From positions 29,989,001 to 30,053,000 of the forward strand of contig NW_024465369.1 of the NCBI RefSeq assembly GCF_017591425.1: a DNA stretch of 64,000 nucleotides, read 5' to 3'. The translations under genes were made by a program, and so were the position numbers. Below the pieces are notes generated by a model. That model searched no databases, was not told the origin of the DNA, and saw only the letters and a program-made list of their open reading frames with translations. This stretch comes from Ochotona curzoniae (lineage: Eukaryota; Chordata; Mammalia; Lagomorpha; Ochotonidae). Positions 62,410 to 64,000 of the stretch are shown here, piece by piece (within the stretch, counting starts at the first letter, position 1; each line of letters opens with the position of its first letter).

Positions 62410-62670
62410 TACAAATGTTCAGCTCATCAAACAAACAGGGATGGTATACATGACTATCAGTAAGGAAAAGTATAACTCACTTCTGCTTTGTACCATGTCC
62501 AAAAATCAGCTTAAATCATCCACAGGCCTAAATGTAAATTCTAAAATGATAAACTCTCAGATAATAAAACATAGGAAAAATCAGAAGAAAATATGAGAAA
62601 AGTAAAACTTGTTAATATGCATAAAAAGATAAAATCATGAAAAATAATGTTTTACCAAGATTTAACTCTT
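62410..62670 (+). mobile_element. L1 ORF2 relic, left part
   Basis: 'catccacaggcctaaatgta', 'aattctaaaatgataaactc', 'aataaaacataggaaaaatc' match the L1 ORF2 passage around 'gacctaaatgtaagacct'. Probably the same element resumes at 63895. Confidence 0.6.
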
Positions 62671-62861
62671 TTCTTTTACAAAATATATTACCAATAATTC
62701 AGAATGAAAATAACATAATGAGAGAAAACATTCATAATGCATATCTGACACAGAACTTACATTAAGAGCACAGCAAATAATTTTTACAATCCCGTTATAT
62801 GACAAACCAATAAAACATTGACCAAGATTTAAGCAGCAAAAACACAGGTACAGCAGGTTAG

Positions 62862-63149
62862 CCACCTCTTGGGATGCCAACACCCCTTATCAGAGACCTG
62901 GTTCAAGCCCTATCTGCTCAGTTTTCCATTTGGCTTCCTGCTATTGCATCCATTAGGCAGCAGATAATGATTGTAGAGCTTGTCTCCTGACACCTGAATG
63001 GAGTAACAGACACCTGGCTTCACCATGGCCTAGCATTAAGGAAGTGAACCATCAAATGGAAGAGATCTCTCAAAGATCTCTCCCTTCTCACCTCGTCCCC
63101 CACTTCAAGTTTACAGAAACTATTAAAAAGAAAAGAAAAGAAAAGAAAA
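62862..63149 (+). mobile_element. CSINE with (AAAAG)n tail
   Basis: 'cagcaggttagccacctctt', 'gacacctggcttcaccatgg', 'gaagtgaaccatcaaatgga', tail of five AAAAG units at 63125-63149. Confidence 0.8.
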
Positions 63150-63894
63150 CTGGATGATGACAATCAGCCCAGTAGTGAGGAAAGTCAAGTAAGACTGTAA
63201 GTGTAAAGTTGGATGAGACAGTCCTCTCTTGGTTACACCAACTCATGTTCTAGGACAGGGCATACCAATAACCTAAGGAAAACATGTAATTTTGTGCCAA
63301 CAACTAACAACACTAGCCAACAACAGCTACTGATATTGAAAAAATGCTATAGGAAATGACAGGACCACATTATAAGATAGCAGCTAGGAAATCAGGTATC
63401 AAGCCATGAAAAAATATACTGAAAATTTACATGTTTAGTACTTATTGAGCAAAAAATTCTTAAAAAGGATATATAACATATTGTTCCCATTTAGAACATA
63501 ATGTCCCATAAAAGGCAAAGCTATGAAGGCAGTGCAGTGATGAGTGGTGGTCTGGTTGGGTCATAGCAGGGGATACAGAGGGATGAGAGCGGGATCATAT
63601 AGCAGTTACAGGACAGTGACAAGACTATTTGATCCTTTAAGAGTGGGCAGATGTTAAACATCAGGTCAAATCTATATGGTGATATCAAGAGTGACTGATT
63701 CCTGACATTAACTACAAATTTGGGGGAATTATGATGAGCTAAGAAAAGGCCATCAACTGTAATAACTGTCCCACTCTGATGAGGGATGCTGGTGAAGGGG
63801 GAAGGAGGATATGCATGTGTGGGGCAAAAGTGTTTGGGAAATCTGCACCTTCTTTGCAATTAACCTGTGGCCTTAAAACCTCTCTAACAGAGTA
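63150..63894. other. Unassigned, probably within L1
   Basis: Sits between the two L1 ORF2 pieces and may be decayed or rearranged L1 plus unique sequence. The 112-codon minus-strand frame (63521-63859) has no recognisable motif. Confidence 0.4.
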
Positions 63895-64000
63895 AAGCTT
63901 TTAATGAGATATAAAACCCAAGAGGCTGATGTCAAAAAGGAAAATATACAACTGTCTAACAAACATATAAGAAGTGCCAATGTCACTAGTCAGAGAAATA
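63895..64000 (+). mobile_element. L1 ORF2 relic, right part, runs off the window
   Basis: 'tataaaacccaagaggctga' and 'tctaacaaacatataagaag', 'tgccaatgtcactagtcaga' match the L1 ORF2 passage 'ggccaacaaacatatgaa…catcactaatcatcagag'. Confidence 0.65.

Larger units (their letters stand above)
42972..64000 (-). other. STK39: STK39 upstream intron (partial)
   Basis: This is the sequence before the 42919-42971 exon in the direction of the gene. No exon encoding the preceding residues (SSCAVNLVLRLR) was recognised on the minus strand, so this is taken to be one intron running off the right edge. It contains repeats described separately and long unique stretches. Confidence 0.7.

Noticed and set aside
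42996..64000. Preceding STK39 exon (CAVNLVLRLR)
   Set aside because: No stretch with that coding potential and splice sites was recognised on the minus strand.

Overview
The window looks like intronic and exonic DNA from a placental mammal, almost certainly a lagomorph. About 35 copies or pieces of the tRNA-derived lagomorph C-type SINE (CSINE) lie on both strands. They run from nearly intact copies that keep their CpGs and target-site duplications to badly decayed ones. Head wording such as 'ggcgcaagtggttaag' in the youngest copies suggests a pika (Ochotona) rather than a rabbit; that is from memory and moderately sure. L1 ends of a lagomorph type, L2 and MIR fragments, and dinucleotide microsatellites fill most of the rest. 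Nothing bacterial, viral or plasmid-like is present.

The only gene I can place is STK39 (SPAK), a Ste20-family kinase, on the minus strand. Two consecutive internal coding exons are visible. The upstream one is 42919-42971 (53 bp) and encodes NSRKELNDIRFEFTPGR. The downstream one is 36119-36187 (69 bp) and encodes [13 protein letters not shown] and the following residues. Both have GT/AG splice sites, and their phases join across a 6731-bp intron (36188-42918) to rebuild part of the conserved C-terminal (CCT) docking domain that binds RFx[V/I] peptides in WNK kinases and cation-chloride cotransporters. The rest of the window is flanking intron: 42972-64000 is upstream and 1-36118 is downstream in the gene's direction. 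I looked for the neighbouring exons (those encoding the residues just before NSRK and the C-terminal end) and did not find them, so both flanking introns probably run past the window edges.

Layout. 1-12 kb: intron with CSINEs, an L2 split by a CSINE, and a MIR. 12-23 kb: an L1 3' end, a long decayed L1 with ORF1 remains and a nested CSINE, and a second, opposite L1 end. 23-34 kb: CSINEs including one nested inside another, opposite-strand L1, a broken L2, and a tiny U2 snRNA retro-insert. 34-43 kb: the two STK39 exons, a young CSINE and a well-preserved L1 3' end. 43-64 kb: sparse repeats, a tail-to-tail pair of CSINEs, an 84-bp L1 insertion, (CA)n tracts, and an L1 ORF2 relic at the right edge.

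I found no convincing undescribed system. The most useful leads are the U2 fragment with perfect target-site duplications and no A-tail, three orphan exon-like open stretches on the plus strand, and a potential splice-competent antisense CSINE inside the STK39 intron.
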